Source of the DNA: Endozoicomonas sp. OPT23
Lineage (GTDB): Bacteria > Pseudomonadota > Gammaproteobacteria > Pseudomonadales > Endozoicomonadaceae
Direction: 5' to 3'
Assembly (NCBI RefSeq): GCF_009653635.1
Contig: NZ_PPFD01000003.1
Location: 186,001 to 250,000, forward strand
Length of the DNA stretch: 64,000 bases
Shown here piece after piece: positions 50,765 through 62,310 of the stretch. Below the pieces are notes generated by a model. It was not told where the DNA came from. It saw nothing but the letters and a program-made list of their open reading frames with translations, and did no database searches. A program made the position numbers and the translations under genes. Every line of letters begins with the position of its first letter. Position 1 is the stretch's first letter.

Positions 50765-50800
50765 AAAAAAACTCTACCACCTCAGCGATAGAGTTTTTTT
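50765..50800 (-). terminator. Terminator of glpT
   Basis: AAAAAAACTCTA (50765-50776) pairs with TAGAGTTTTTTT (50789-50800). On the minus strand it ends in a T run. It lies 33 bp after the glpT stop. Confidence 0.85.
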
Positions 50801-50832
50801 TAAATCAAGCTACAGTTCAAGCCCGGACTCAG

Positions 50833-52197
50833 TCAGACAGCTTCAGCAAGAGAAGCCAAACGAGCCTCTTCTCTACGACCATGGCTCATTGACATCGCAA
50901 GAAGTATGACAGAAGCAACACAACTGGTGGTCAACAGAATAAATCCACCGTCCCAGCCGTAAGCATCCACTGTGTAGCCAAGAGCAATATTGGCACACAC
51001 GGCACCACCAAGGTAGCCAAAGAGACCGGTAAGGCCTGCAGCTGTACCCGCAGCCTTCTTAGGCACCAGCTCCAGCGCATAGAGACCAATCAGCATTACA
51101 GGTCCGTAAATCAGGAAACCAATCGCAATCAGGGCCAGCATATCAATCGTTGGATTACCGGCCGGGTTGAACCAGTAAACCAGCACAGCAACGGTTACCA
51201 GGATCATGAATACGATACCTGCCGGTGCTCGTTTACCATTGAATACCTTGTCTGAAATCCAGCCACATAACAGAGTACCGGGAATACCAGCCCACTCGTA
51301 CAGGAAGTAAGCCCAGGAAGATTTGTCGACAGTAAAATCTTTAGCTTCGGAAAGATAAGTAGGAGCCCAGTCCAGAACACCGTAACGAATCATGTAGATA
51401 AACGCGTTAGCAATCGCAATGTACCAGAGCATTTTGTTTCTGAGGATATACTTGAGGAAGATTTCCTTGGCGCTGAGCTCTTCTTCATGTTTCTCGCTGT
51501 AGTTTTCCGGATAATCATTATGATGCTCTTCAATTGAAGGCAACCCGCATGACTGCGGAGTATCTTTCATTACCAGCAGGGTAAAGCCGGCCACGAGAAG
51601 CGCCCCCATGGCTGGTACATAGAACGCTGAATGCCAGTCATCGTTAAACAGGTACAAGCCCAGCAGGAATAAAGGTCCGATCAGACCACCACCAATGTTG
51701 TGCGCAACGTTCCAGACGGAAACCAAAGAACCACGCTCACCCCTGGACCACCAGTGCACCATTGTCCGGCCACAGGCAGGCCAGCCCATGCCCTGCAACC
51801 AGCCGTTCAAGAACAGCAGCACGAACATTGCCGTAATACTGCCTGTCGCCCACGGCGCAAAGCCAAAGGTAAACATGATCAGCGATGAGCCTATCAAACC
51901 TGCAGCAAGGAATGCGCGCGGGTTGGACCTGTCCGAAACACTTCCCATCAGGAACTTCGACAGACCATAGGCTATAGAAACAGCAGAGAGCGCAACACCA
52001 AGGTCGCCACGACTGTAGCCCATCTCGTTGATCAGATAGGGCATTGCCAGAGAGAAGTTCTTACGAACTAAATAGTAGCCGGCATAACCAAAAAATATGC
52101 CCAGGAAAATCTGCCAGCGTAACTTCTTATAAGTGCCATCAACTGCCTCATCGGCCAACCTTGGCTGATGCGGCAATGGCTTAAAAATACCAATCAC
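50833..52197 (-). CDS. glpT: GlpT, glycerol-3-phosphate/phosphate antiporter
   Basis: A 454-residue major-facilitator protein with about 12 membrane spans. Family signatures: [20 protein letters not shown] at the N-terminus (first phosphate-binding Arg), [17 protein letters not shown] and [19 protein letters not shown]. It takes up G3P in exchange for phosphate, feeding GlpABC. It has its own promoter, divergent from glpF, and its own terminator. Confidence 0.95.
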   Translation of the reverse strand: MIGIFKPLPHQPRLADEAVDGTYKKLRWQIFLGIFFGYAGYYLVRKNFSLAMPYLINEMGYSRGDLGVALSAVSIAYGLSKFLMGSVSDRSNPRAFLAAGLIGSSLIMFTFGFAPWATGSITAMFVLLFLNGWLQGMGWPACGRTMVHWWSRGERGSLVSVWNVAHNIGGGLIGPLFLLGLYLFNDDWHSAFYVPAMGALLVAGFTLLVMKDTPQSCGLPSIEEHHNDYPENYSEKHEEELSAKEIFLKYILRNKMLWYIAIANAFIYMIRYGVLDWAPTYLSEAKDFTVDKSSWAYFLYEWAGIPGTLLCGWISDKVFNGKRAPAGIVFMILVTVAVLVYWFNPAGNPTIDMLALIAIGFLIYGPVMLIGLYALELVPKKAAGTAAGLTGLFGYLGGAVCANIALGYTVDAYGWDGGFILLTTSCVASVILLAMSMSHGRREEARLASLAEAV

Positions 52198-52470
52198 GTC
52201 AATATCCTTACATCAAAAAAGAATATGAGGACCAAAGAAGAAACCGGATCCATACCGATGTCTTCTTTGGTTTCATTACGGGCCGCGATGTTATTTTCTT
52301 TTCGTTTTTTTACTATTGATCTGAGACAACAAACACAAACAAACACAAACGAACCTCTTCTAACCAAACCTTGATCTAAATCAACTAGTGCGTGTTGCTC
52401 ATTTTTGTTCGTTAATGTCACAATCTGTTTGCCATTTACAGGGCTATTGTCGTAACGGGGAAGAAGTACT
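52198..52470. promoter_or_regulatory. Divergent glpT-glpF control region
   Basis: Contains ACAAAC/ACAAACGAAC tandem repeats (52327-52352) and a GlpR-like half-site TTTTGTTCGTTAATG (about 52404-52418). Both directions need promoters here. The half-sites fit shared GlpR control of glpT and glpFK; inference. Confidence 0.5.
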
Positions 52471-53298
52471 ATGCGTCAATCATTGCTTGGGGAGTGCGTA
52501 TCGGAATTTATCGGTACCGCATTATTGATCTTTTTTGGTGCAGGTTGTGTCGCAGCACTGGTTGTAGCCGGTGTCGACTTTGGACAATGGGAGATTTCCA
52601 TCGTCTGGGGTCTCGGGGTCGCCATGGCTATTTACGTCACTGGTGGTGTTTCCGGGGCACACATTAACCCTGCTGTCACCATCGCCCTCTTCGTTCTGAA
52701 AGGGTTTGAAAAACACAAAGTTATTCCTTACATCATTGCCCAGATGCTTGGCGCTTTCTTCGCAGCCGCTCTGGTCTACTTCCTTTACAGCAGTCTCTTC
52801 ATAGAGTTTGAATCCGTTAACGGTATCGTTCGCGGTTCTGAGGCAAGCCTTGCCACTGCCGGCATCTTTTCAACCTACCCGCACCACTTGCTGAGTAATG
52901 CTCAGGCGTTTATGGTTGAATTCATGATCACCGCTGTACTGATGGCTGGCATTCTGGCGATTGGTGATGAGAATAACGGCGCTCCAAAAGGCGCTCTGGC
53001 AGCAATTGCTATCGGTATCCTGATTGCAGTGATTGGCTCTTCCTTCGGTCCTCTGACCGGCTTTGCCATGAACCCGGCTCGTGACTTCGGCCCTAAACTG
53101 TTTGCGTTCTTCGCAGGCTGGGGTGATGTCGCTCTGACCGGTGGTCGCAGCAATCCTTACTTCTGGGTACCTATCGTTGCGCCTGTTCTGGGAGCTCTGG
53201 CCGGTGGCTGGACTTACCTGAACCTGCTTGGCAAGCAAATGGAGCCTAAAGAATGCTCCGTAGCCGGCTGCGAACCACGCCTGGCTGAAGCCAAGTAA
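52471..53298 (+). CDS. glpF: GlpF, glycerol facilitator (aquaglyceroporin)
   Basis: A 275-residue channel protein with six spans and both NPA loops: GAHINPAVT (about residues 66-74) and FAMNPARDFGPK (about 199-210). The Asp after the second NPA-Arg is typical of glycerol-permeable members. It lets glycerol diffuse in, to be trapped by GlpK encoded 74 bp downstream. Ribosome site GGGGAAG, 7 bases upstream. Confidence 0.95.
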   Translation: MRQSLLGECVSEFIGTALLIFFGAGCVAALVVAGVDFGQWEISIVWGLGVAMAIYVTGGVSGAHINPAVTIALFVLKGFEKHKVIPYIIAQMLGAFFAAALVYFLYSSLFIEFESVNGIVRGSEASLATAGIFSTYPHHLLSNAQAFMVEFMITAVLMAGILAIGDENNGAPKGALAAIAIGILIAVIGSSFGPLTGFAMNPARDFGPKLFAFFAGWGDVALTGGRSNPYFWVPIVAPVLGALAGGWTYLNLLGKQMEPKECSVAGCEPRLAEAK

Positions 53299-53309
53299 TC
53301 AAACAATAA

Positions 53310-54869
<1,560 letters not shown>

Positions 54870-54897
54870 CACTGTCTATTACTTAATTGCCAGACAA

Positions 54898-54932
54898 GCC
54901 CTGCAGGTTTCTTAATCTGCAGGGCTTTTTTT
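54898..54932 (+). terminator. Terminator of glpFK
   Basis: GCCCTGCAG (54898-54906) pairs with CTGCAGGGC (54917-54925), followed by seven T. Confidence 0.92.
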
Positions 54933-54944
54933 GGTTTATTTACT

Positions 54945-56855
54945 TTAAAGCTCGGTCATTTCCACGCTGCCAGCAGGCACATTCAGCTGTCCTCCAGAAC
55001 CACGCAGATATTTACAACCGACTATCACAACAGACACCACAACTACGGTAGCGACCACAGCCACAGGAATAACAGCAAACCAGCCATACTCAGCATCTGG
55101 TGAGTCAAGTTTCATACTTGGTTCAGGTTCCGTTTGTGTCGATCCGGGCACACCTTCAGTATCAGTCACAATAACAACGAGAGTTGTTCCCTTTATTTGA
55201 AGAGTAGTGCTTGAAAGGCTCCTGCTGTTCGAGTAAACCGAAGCAGAAACAGACGACTTTGCTATGAAAGATGAAGCTGTTGACTGACTATAAGACTGGG
55301 TCAACGTAGTAACCAGATTAGCCAGTGATGTTGTGATCGATACAGGACAAGGATCTGTTTGAGGAACCGTGTCGTTTTCTGGCTCCGAGGCCATACCATC
55401 GGTATAGAAATAGGTCGAGTTAGAGTATGGCGTCTCAAGAAATAATGTATTAGCCAGATTTGCTGCAGGAGGAGCAGTACAAGCAAACAGATCAACACCC
55501 GGCGCATAAATCAATCCAGCCTGCAATTTGTCAATCTGACATTTCTGGCAGTTAGTCTGGTAATGGACCAGATAGGTATTTGTTAAACCCAGGCTTGCCA
55601 TATCTGAATAATTGCAGCTTTCAAGAGCAAGACAGGGCAATTTTTCATACTGTGCTGTCGTCAGCGCTCCGGTAAAGTTGGTATGGCTGGCAAGATATAA
55701 ACTATTGGTCGTTTGACTGATTTTTTCAACAGGAAAGACCTGGGTCGCCCACTCAACATCATGAGATGTCAGAACAGCGCCCTCTTTCAAAATAATGGCA
55801 GGTAGCTGACTGTCAAAGATCCAAACCAGATTTTCCAGCTGCATGGTACCTGAAACAATCAATGGTTTAGTCGTCACCAGTCTTACTCTACCTTCCTTTC
55901 TATCCAGCCCGCTCAGTAGAGTCTGTGGAGGTATGACCATTACATATGGCTCATCTGTACTTCCTGAAGCACTGTCCGAAGCGCTACCTGAACCAGAATA
56001 GTCCCCCAGAACAATATCGGGGCAGGGCTGAAAACCGGATGATGAGTCGGAACCGCTACTGGCCACTTCAGCAGAAACAGAGCCAGAACCTGAAGCCCCG
56101 AGCGCGCAGGGTAACAGTAGTGCCATTACGCTTTCCGGATTCGACAAGGCCGCATCGAGCTGTTTTCCGTGTAACACCGAGACGAGCCTGTCATAGTAGT
56201 ATGCGTGCTGGGCAAGCTGCAGTTCGATTTCCCTCATCTCACCGGGTTGAGATACAGCATCTAATATCATGCTCGTATAGTTCTGGCGATCATCAGCTAT
56301 TGCAGAGAGGTAGGAATGCTTATCAGTGAAAGGTTCCTCATTATTCGGGAAACGGGTACCAAACACTGGAAACAGAGTAAACCCTATTTCGTCATAGGCA
56401 ACATTGACGTAAAGGTTATAAACAAAGGTATCGACTTCTTCAATAACAGTATCTCTGTTTCCCACCCCCACAAACTGTGAGTGTCGACCAAAGTTTTCCT
56501 CACTGTCTTCAATGGCGACCTGCCGTGAATTGATCAATAAAGCTCTTTTACTGGCTCTTCCGTCAGCTATCAATCCAGGGGAGCAACCAGAACTGCAGAT
56601 ATTGATAGCTAGGTCATTTCGGGCATGTTCCGGTAAACGATTATGAAAAAGGTAGTGTGAACCCAGGTAGCAGTTATCCGAGTTAAATACGGGAAGGGTA
56701 TTTGAAGTATAGGGCTGAGCACAGCGTATCAGTGGCTGTGATGCATACACATAGCAAGGCCCCAGAATTGCGTCGTTCTTAGGGTAGTCATCTGATGCAA
56801 AGACGCTGATACAGAGAGTCAAAGCAAGCAGCGAACATATCTTTAGTCTCAACAT
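54945..56855 (-). CDS. Predicted surface protein with type I membrane topology
   Basis: A 636-residue protein with a signal peptide (residues 1-20), a long ectodomain of about 560 residues with many Cys, a low-complexity Ser/Gly stretch (about 250-300, SGSGS-like), a Thr/Ser-rich juxtamembrane stalk and one C-terminal membrane span (WFAVIPVAVVATVVVVSVVIV) followed by a short basic tail. No bacterial surface-anchoring motif is seen. The layout is like eukaryotic receptors and unusual for a Gram-negative. Host interaction is a reasonable guess. No enzymatic motif is visible. Confidence 0.65.
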   Translation of the reverse strand: MLRLKICSLLALTLCISVFASDDYPKNDAILGPCYVYASQPLIRCAQPYTSNTLPVFNSDNCYLGSHYLFHNRLPEHARNDLAINICSSGCSPGLIADGRASKRALLINSRQVAIEDSEENFGRHSQFVGVGNRDTVIEEVDTFVYNLYVNVAYDEIGFTLFPVFGTRFPNNEEPFTDKHSYLSAIADDRQNYTSMILDAVSQPGEMREIELQLAQHAYYYDRLVSVLHGKQLDAALSNPESVMALLLPCALGASGSGSVSAEVASSGSDSSSGFQPCPDIVLGDYSGSGSASDSASGSTDEPYVMVIPPQTLLSGLDRKEGRVRLVTTKPLIVSGTMQLENLVWIFDSQLPAIILKEGAVLTSHDVEWATQVFPVEKISQTTNSLYLASHTNFTGALTTAQYEKLPCLALESCNYSDMASLGLTNTYLVHYQTNCQKCQIDKLQAGLIYAPGVDLFACTAPPAANLANTLFLETPYSNSTYFYTDGMASEPENDTVPQTDPCPVSITTSLANLVTTLTQSYSQSTASSFIAKSSVSASVYSNSRSLSSTTLQIKGTTLVVIVTDTEGVPGSTQTEPEPSMKLDSPDAEYGWFAVIPVAVVATVVVVSVVIVGCKYLRGSGGQLNVPAGSVEMTEL

Positions 56856-57043
56856 CTACGAGTACCTGAAGTTTATGGCGCTCCTTCCTTATAAAAAATC
56901 ACCTTTTTGATCCCTGCTCTCACCATAAAACGAAACTTAGTACTCATTTGTTTTTATGCTAGAAATTATTGCCTGTATTAGACCTATGTACTAGACCCGT
57001 ACAGCAGGCAGTCATTGAAAAACTGGCGACTTGGCCCCATAAG

Positions 57044-57133
57044 TGTGTAGACCCATGCCATCGAATATTAAATTACTGTTTGCCGGCCGCAGGCGGGAAA
57101 ACAGCTTATGAATTCGTATGTCTGGGTACTTAT
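57044..57133 (+). repeat. REP-like palindromic repeat, copy 2
   Basis: A 90-base unit: GTGTAGAC ... ATCGAATATTAAAT, hairpin CTGTTTGCC ... GGGAAAACAG (57075-57102), then CTTATG-N2-TTCGTATG-NCTG. It aligns over its full length with 59838-59926. An ATG at 57118 falls inside the repeat, which argues against using it as a start of azlC. Confidence 0.7.
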
Positions 57134-57174
57134 CAACGCCTATAAGTCAGAATAAAAATATCTACGTGGTAACC

Positions 57175-57900
57175 ATGAACTCCATAAACCTTAACCAGGA
57201 TGTTGTCCGCATTCCTGACCGGCAACTGGTGGTTAAGGCCATCTTTGATGTTATGCCGTTGTCACTGGCTGTCATTCCCTGGGGAATGCTCTGCGGTTCT
57301 CTGGCGATAGAAGCCGGGCTTACACCTTTACAGGCTCAATTTATGTCCCTGATTGTTTTTGCCGGTGCAGCTCAACTGGCAGGTGTCAGTATTATCTCTG
57401 CAGGTGGTTCAATCGTGTCGCTGTTTACCACCACGGCAGTGATCAGCTCAAGGCACCTTCTTTATTCTGCGGTGCTCAAGCATGAAATCAGAAAACTGCC
57501 CTTGCGCTGGCGCGCTCCCCTCGCCTTTGTCCTGACCGATGAAATGTTTGCTGTGGCACACGCTTTCAGAGAGGAGCACGGTTACTTCAGCCCACTCTAT
57601 GCATTGGTGGCCGGTATTGGTTTTGGTGTGATCTGGAATGTCTCAACACTGGTTGGCATTGTTGCCGGGGCAAGCATTCCGAATCTTGATTCTCTGGGGT
57701 TGGAATTTGCCATTGCTGCAACTTTTATCGCTCTGGTTATTCCAGCAATTAAAAGTAAGCCTGTTTTGATGTCGGTAGTAGTCAGTGGTCTTACGATTAT
57801 TGGCTGCAATCTTCTGAGCATTGGCAACAGCCTTATGATTGCCGCCTTTGCAGGAATGACTGCCGGCTACATCACGGAGCAATGGGGAAATGAATCATGA
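57175..57900 (+). CDS. azlC: AzlC-family branched-chain amino-acid exporter subunit
   Basis: A 241-residue protein with about 7 spans. Family pattern: AIFDVMPLSLAVIPWGMLCG, FAGAAQLAGVSIISAGG and SSRHLLYSAVLKHEIRKLPL. I start at ATG 57175 because the upstream Met (57118) lies inside a REP-like repeat. With AzlD it exports branched-chain amino acids or related compounds. It overlaps azlD by 4 bp (ATGA). Confidence 0.9.
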   Translation: MNSINLNQDVVRIPDRQLVVKAIFDVMPLSLAVIPWGMLCGSLAIEAGLTPLQAQFMSLIVFAGAAQLAGVSIISAGGSIVSLFTTTAVISSRHLLYSAVLKHEIRKLPLRWRAPLAFVLTDEMFAVAHAFREEHGYFSPLYALVAGIGFGVIWNVSTLVGIVAGASIPNLDSLGLEFAIAATFIALVIPAIKSKPVLMSVVVSGLTIIGCNLLSIGNSLMIAAFAGMTAGYITEQWGNES

Positions 57901-58217
57901 GTCATATATGGCCAGCATTGATCGGAATGGCAGTGATTACCTTCTCATGTCGCTATGCGTTTTTTGCTCACTCCTTTGAACTGAAGTTGCCTGAACCCAT
58001 CGAAAAGGCTCTGAAATATGCGGCACCAGCTGTTTTAACCGCCATGTGGGTACCGATTGTTTTCATGCAGGAAAACAGAACCCTGACAACCGACCTGACC
58101 GACCCGTTTCTGGTAGCAGGTGTCCTGACTCTGCTGCTTGCTCTGTTTATCAAACGGACATTGCTGGTCGTGTTTCTGGGAATGGCGGCTTTTCTATTAT
58201 TAAAGCTGTATCAATAA
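57897..58217 (+). CDS. azlD: AzlD-family protein
   Basis: A 106-residue membrane protein with three to four hydrophobic segments and the AzlD motif KYAAPAVLTAMWVPIVF near the middle. It is the small partner of AzlC and is translationally coupled to it. Confidence 0.9.
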   Translation: MSHIWPALIGMAVITFSCRYAFFAHSFELKLPEPIEKALKYAAPAVLTAMWVPIVFMQENRTLTTDLTDPFLVAGVLTLLLALFIKRTLLVVFLGMAAFLLLKLYQ

Positions 58218-58255
58218 GCTCTGACAGAAAGCGCTGAATTACACATATATTAAGC

Positions 58256-58280
58256 ATTTGCCCGCGTATAACGGGCAAAT
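58256..58280. terminator. Hairpin between azlD and the aldehyde dehydrogenase (REP-core like)
   Basis: ATTTGCCCG (58256-58264) pairs with CGGGCAAAT (58272-58280), loop GCGTATA region. Its sequence matches the core of the REP-like repeats, with the same CCCGC-TAT-GGGC layout. It lies between convergent genes and probably also terminates transcription. Confidence 0.6.
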
Positions 58281-58290
58281 CTCAAACAGC

Positions 58291-59799
58291 CTAAACCAGG
58301 TTAATCCATACGGCTTTAAACTCTGTGTACTTGTCAAAAGCATGAGCTGACTTATCACGGCCAAAACCTGATTGTTTAAAGCCACCTACTGGCGAAGAAA
58401 TGTCACCATGGTCATGGCTGTTAACCCAGATCACGCCAGCCTGAATAGCCTTTGCTGCCTTTTCCATTTTCAGTAAGTTGCTGGTCCAGATAGCCGCCCC
58501 CAAACCGTAAACCGTACTATTGGCTACTTCAATTGCCTGATCAAGATCATCTACTGTAATCACTGACAGGACAGGACCAAAGATTTCTTCTTTAGCGATA
58601 GCCATCTCTGCTGAAACTTCGGTAAAGATGGTGGGTTCCAGATAACAGTTACCCGTCAATTTATCCGGGAATGGCTCTGCCTTAGTGCCACCGGTTACCA
58701 ACCTTGCCCCCTGCTCTTTACCCAGATCAATATATTGAGCGACATTGTTCAGGTGGCTGGCATCCACCAGTGGCCCGATCTCTGTTTCAGGATCAAGCGG
58801 GTCTCCCTGACGAAGGCTAGCAACTCTTTCCAACACTTTTACCATCAAGGCATCTTTTATTGAGCTCTCGACAATCAAGCGTGAACCCGCGTTACAAATC
58901 TGCCCCTGATTAGAGAAAGCTCCGATCACGATGCCGTCAGCCGCTTTATCAAGATCGGGCGCATCAGCCAGAACAATATTCGGTGTTTTGCCGCCGCACT
59001 CCAGTGACACTCTTTTCAGATTGGACTGCCCTGCGTACTGCATATACAAACCACCAACACGGGTGGAACCAGTAAAGGCCAGTGCATCCACATCCATATG
59101 CAAACCGAGCGCTTTACCTGCTGTATGTCCGTAGCCGGGAACCACATTGAACACACCATCAGGAATACCTGCTTCAGTGGCCAGTGCGGCAATTCTCAAG
59201 GCAGTCAACGAGGACTGTTCTGAAGGTTTCAGCACTACAGAATTACCCGCGGCCAGTGCCGGAGCTAATTTCCAGCAGGCAATCATCAGCGGGTAGTTCC
59301 AGGGCACGATGGCAGCTACAACACCCAGCGGAACACGATGAATACGAGTCACAGAATTTGGATGAGTTGGAGCAATCTCGTCGTACAGTTTATCGACCAG
59401 TTCAGCGTACCAGCTGACACATTCCACCGAACCGGGCAGGTTCATGGTTGAACTGTCACTGATGGTCATCCCCATATCCAGAGACTCAGTTACTGCTAGC
59501 TCATCACTGTGTTGTTCGATTAATTGTGCAAACTTCAGCAGTACTTTTTTGCGCTGCTTTGGGCTCTGGTTTGACCAGGCACCGGCTTCAAAGGCGCCTC
59601 TTGCAGCTTTCACCGCCAGATCAATATCCGCTTCATCACAGGAGGCAATAGATGTCAGTACCTTGCCATCCCGAGGCGAGATAACCTCCATGGTTTCACC
59701 GGACAAGGCATCACAGTACTGACCATTAATGTAAGCCTGTCGTGCAAATGCCAGTTGCTCGGACTGCTTCAGCCAATAGGAATAATTTTTTTCAGACAT
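58291..59799 (-). CDS. Aldehyde dehydrogenase (PuuC/BetB-like)
   Basis: A 502-residue NAD(P)-dependent aldehyde dehydrogenase. Motifs: VPWNYPLMIACWKLAPALAA (cofactor site), FTGSTRVGG, the general base Glu in LECGGKTP (about residue 270) and the nucleophilic Cys in GQICNAGSR (about residue 304). It resembles gamma-glutamyl-gamma-aminobutyraldehyde dehydrogenase of the putrescine pathway most closely by eye, but the substrate is uncertain. No polyamine genes are next to it. It is monocistronic. Confidence 0.9.
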   Translation of the reverse strand: MSEKNYSYWLKQSEQLAFARQAYINGQYCDALSGETMEVISPRDGKVLTSIASCDEADIDLAVKAARGAFEAGAWSNQSPKQRKKVLLKFAQLIEQHSDELAVTESLDMGMTISDSSTMNLPGSVECVSWYAELVDKLYDEIAPTHPNSVTRIHRVPLGVVAAIVPWNYPLMIACWKLAPALAAGNSVVLKPSEQSSLTALRIAALATEAGIPDGVFNVVPGYGHTAGKALGLHMDVDALAFTGSTRVGGLYMQYAGQSNLKRVSLECGGKTPNIVLADAPDLDKAADGIVIGAFSNQGQICNAGSRLIVESSIKDALMVKVLERVASLRQGDPLDPETEIGPLVDASHLNNVAQYIDLGKEQGARLVTGGTKAEPFPDKLTGNCYLEPTIFTEVSAEMAIAKEEIFGPVLSVITVDDLDQAIEVANSTVYGLGAAIWTSNLLKMEKAAKAIQAGVIWVNSHDHGDISSPVGGFKQSGFGRDKSAHAFDKYTEFKAVWINLV

Positions 59800-59837
59800 A
59801 ACCTAAACCAACTGATGAATTGCGTCGTATAGATGAG

Positions 59838-59926
59838 TGTGTAGACACACGCAATCGAATATTAAATGGCTGCTTGCCCACCGTAGATGGGCAAGCAGCT
59901 TATGGTTTCGTATGCCTGTGCGCTTA
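59838..59926 (+). repeat. REP-like palindromic repeat, copy 3
   Basis: The hairpin GCTGCTTGCCCA (59869-59880) pairs perfectly with TGGGCAAGCAGC (59888-59899). Flanks GTGTAGAC, ATCGAATATTAAAT and CTTATG-N2-TTCGTATG are shared with 57044-57133. The longest stem of the family. Confidence 0.75.
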
Positions 59927-60047
59927 CAGTGGATCAGTGCAGATTGATGAATTGCACTTGAAAAATCAATAAGTTGGCATCATTGTGCTACATAAAGCGG
60001 CATAGCGAAATGCCGGACAACTCAACAGAATACTAGCGGAGCAGTGC

Positions 60048-60692
60048 ATGGAATTATTTTCCCTACCTGTAAGCACTTACAGCAGCAAGGTTCGCCTGCT
60101 GCTGGAACTGAAAGGGATCGACTACACTGCAGCGCCACCTCCCGGAGGTTACAGTACTCCGGAATATATGCAGCTGGTACCACTGGGTACGATTCCGGCG
60201 ATTCGGGTTGAGGAAGAGTACTTGTCTGAATCCGATGTCATCATGGAATACATCGAAGAGCTGCACCCTGAAAAGCCAATGCTCAGAGGCACAGCCCTTG
60301 AGCGGGCAAAGCATCGTTTTCTGGCTCGTTACCATGACCTGTGGCTGGAACCGCATCTGCGCAGAACCTTTGCTCATATGGATCCGGCGACACAAGACGA
60401 AGCTGAGCTGAACGCTCATCTGGACAAGTTCGAAGAACGCCTGCAAAAGCTGGAAGAACTCTTCGAACCACAGCCGTTTATGATTGCTAGTGAAATCGGT
60501 TATGCCGATTGTGCGTTTCCACCAACCATTGCCCTGGCAGAAATTCTTTTCCCTGTATTTGGTCGTGAATTGAAGCTGGGGCCAAAGACTGCTACCTGGT
60601 ACAAGGCTGTAATGACAGATGAAACGGTGAACCGTGTGGTCACTGAAGGTGTTCAGGCGACTCTGGACTGGATGAATGCCGGTGGCGGCTGA
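60048..60692 (+). CDS. Glutathione S-transferase family protein
   Basis: A 214-residue protein with the GST fold. An N-terminal thioredoxin-like domain has LFSLPVSTYSSKVRLLLELK (Ser/Tyr region at the glutathione site), the cis-Pro motif GTIPAI and the glutathione-binding ESDVIMEYI. The C-terminal helical domain begins near residue 85. It may conjugate or reduce electrophiles. No operon partner is nearby. Confidence 0.88.
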   Translation: MELFSLPVSTYSSKVRLLLELKGIDYTAAPPPGGYSTPEYMQLVPLGTIPAIRVEEEYLSESDVIMEYIEELHPEKPMLRGTALERAKHRFLARYHDLWLEPHLRRTFAHMDPATQDEAELNAHLDKFEERLQKLEELFEPQPFMIASEIGYADCAFPPTIALAEILFPVFGRELKLGPKTATWYKAVMTDETVNRVVTEGVQATLDWMNAGGG

Positions 60693-60767
60693 CCGATATT
60701 GATTAAAAGAGTGCTGTCGTTATGTTATGGCTGCACTCAGCCTTTCAAACAGCCAGAAATAATACTG

Positions 60768-62207
60768 CTAGTCAGAATGACTTCTGACGGGAAAATACCT
60801 GTTAATAACACTGTCTGCATGCTCCCATACATCAACCGTATTGTGAGAACCGGCAATCGCTGCTCCAACATAGTAAGTACTGTTTCGTCCCTGCAAGTGA
60901 TTAAGGTGGGAATAAAAACCATTTCTTATCGCTTCTGTACTGACTGTTAAGCCATAAGGGCTGTGGTTAACAGATCTTTCGTGATGAACCACCGTCATGC
61001 TAGTGCGCTCTTCACCAAAGTTAAGGCTTTCAATGTCATGCCTTATCTGTTTTTCAACAGACCCTCTGGACATACCATTTGTCGCGCCAAAAGTAATACT
61101 AAACTCATTTTTAAATTGTGTAGGCTGAACCTTGTAGATCCCAGGGATTTTTACAGCATTGACTCCAGAAACCATATTTAAATTAACAAGTTCTTCATCA
61201 GCACCCAGCCAAAAGATTTTTAATATCACTGTCCAATAGTCATGGCTTTGAAATTGCGCGAATAGATCCCGCTCTACCTCGTCCAATGCAAGCCACTTTA
61301 AATTACTCAGAATAGGAGGAATCGAAACAACCAGTTTTTTACAACTGAAGTTTACTTTCTTATCAATTTTTATAGCCTCTATATCTATCCTGCTACCAAT
61401 ACCACCGTTTCTCGATAATTGAATCCGGTTTGATTTTTTTAAACTCGTATTAGTGTGAAAGTTTTCTTCACCAAGGTGATTTTTTATTTTTTTATAAATG
61501 GCATCCATCCCACCTTCAGGTACTAAACATTTCTTCGAATTTATCGATTCTATCTCTGCAACTGAAAGGTTACTCAGTAAATAAAGTGCTGGCAGCTGCT
61601 CTATATTTCCGAACCCGTTCAGGTGATGCAACGGTATTGCAAAAGATACATCCAGACCATTATTTTCCAGGTAATCACCTGTATTGAGGAGTAAATCTTC
61701 AAGAAGAGCTTCAGGTAAATTAACGCCTAGGGAGAACAGACTTTCAAACCTGGCAAGACTGCTCTTATAATTTCCGCCTGGAGACCACCATTCACTCCAG
61801 GAGGGCTTACTATTTTCCATTACCAAGCCTCTACTGAAATCCACATAAATCGTATTTAATGTTTTTTCAGGAAGTGCCTGCATGGGTATCTCAAGCTGAC
61901 GGGAAAGCTCTTCCACGAAAGGCTTATTTGTTAAATAACGTTCACCAAGAGGCTGATATTTGTTGCCTTTTCTATAGTAAGTGTTTGTATTTCCTCCTAC
62001 TCGAGGTGCTTTCTCCAGAACGGCAACACTGTAACCTCTCTGCTTTAGTTTAAACGCGGAATACATTCCTGAAGCTCCCGCCCCAACAATGCAAACATCT
62101 TTTATAGAATCTTGATTCGCTATTACATTCGCTGTCTGAATAAAAGCCATCAGCAGGGAAAATAAAATCACACACTGTTTTATGTATCTGGCCAAAAAGC
62201 GGTGCAT
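60768..62207 (-). CDS. Flavin-containing amine oxidase-like exported protein
   Basis: A 479-residue protein with a hydrophobic signal or anchor (residues about 10-30), then an FAD Rossmann motif VCIVGAGASGMYSAFKLKQR (about 39-58) and RVGGNTNTYY, the second FAD motif of the amine-oxidase family. The C-terminal conserved region is NSTYYVGAAIAGSHNTVDVW. The substrate is unknown (amine, carotenoid or porphyrin type). A secreted or membrane-tethered flavoenzyme of this family is uncommon. Codon usage looks more AT-rich than its neighbours, suggesting transfer. Confidence 0.75.
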   Translation of the reverse strand: MHRFLARYIKQCVILFSLLMAFIQTANVIANQDSIKDVCIVGAGASGMYSAFKLKQRGYSVAVLEKAPRVGGNTNTYYRKGNKYQPLGERYLTNKPFVEELSRQLEIPMQALPEKTLNTIYVDFSRGLVMENSKPSWSEWWSPGGNYKSSLARFESLFSLGVNLPEALLEDLLLNTGDYLENNGLDVSFAIPLHHLNGFGNIEQLPALYLLSNLSVAEIESINSKKCLVPEGGMDAIYKKIKNHLGEENFHTNTSLKKSNRIQLSRNGGIGSRIDIEAIKIDKKVNFSCKKLVVSIPPILSNLKWLALDEVERDLFAQFQSHDYWTVILKIFWLGADEELVNLNMVSGVNAVKIPGIYKVQPTQFKNEFSITFGATNGMSRGSVEKQIRHDIESLNFGEERTSMTVVHHERSVNHSPYGLTVSTEAIRNGFYSHLNHLQGRNSTYYVGAAIAGSHNTVDVWEHADSVINRYFPVRSHSD

Positions 62208-62310
62208 GGATCGAGCTCTTATTTAATATGTGTAGCGCCACAATATAGACCTTTATTTATCCGCTACTTCAAAAAAATTCGCTATCAAATAAGACTCTTC
62301 CTCTATTAAT

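Noticed and set aside
57118..57174. Upstream start of azlC at 57118
   Set aside because: The ATG is inside a REP-like repeat that recurs at 59838-59926, so a coding role for that sequence is unlikely.
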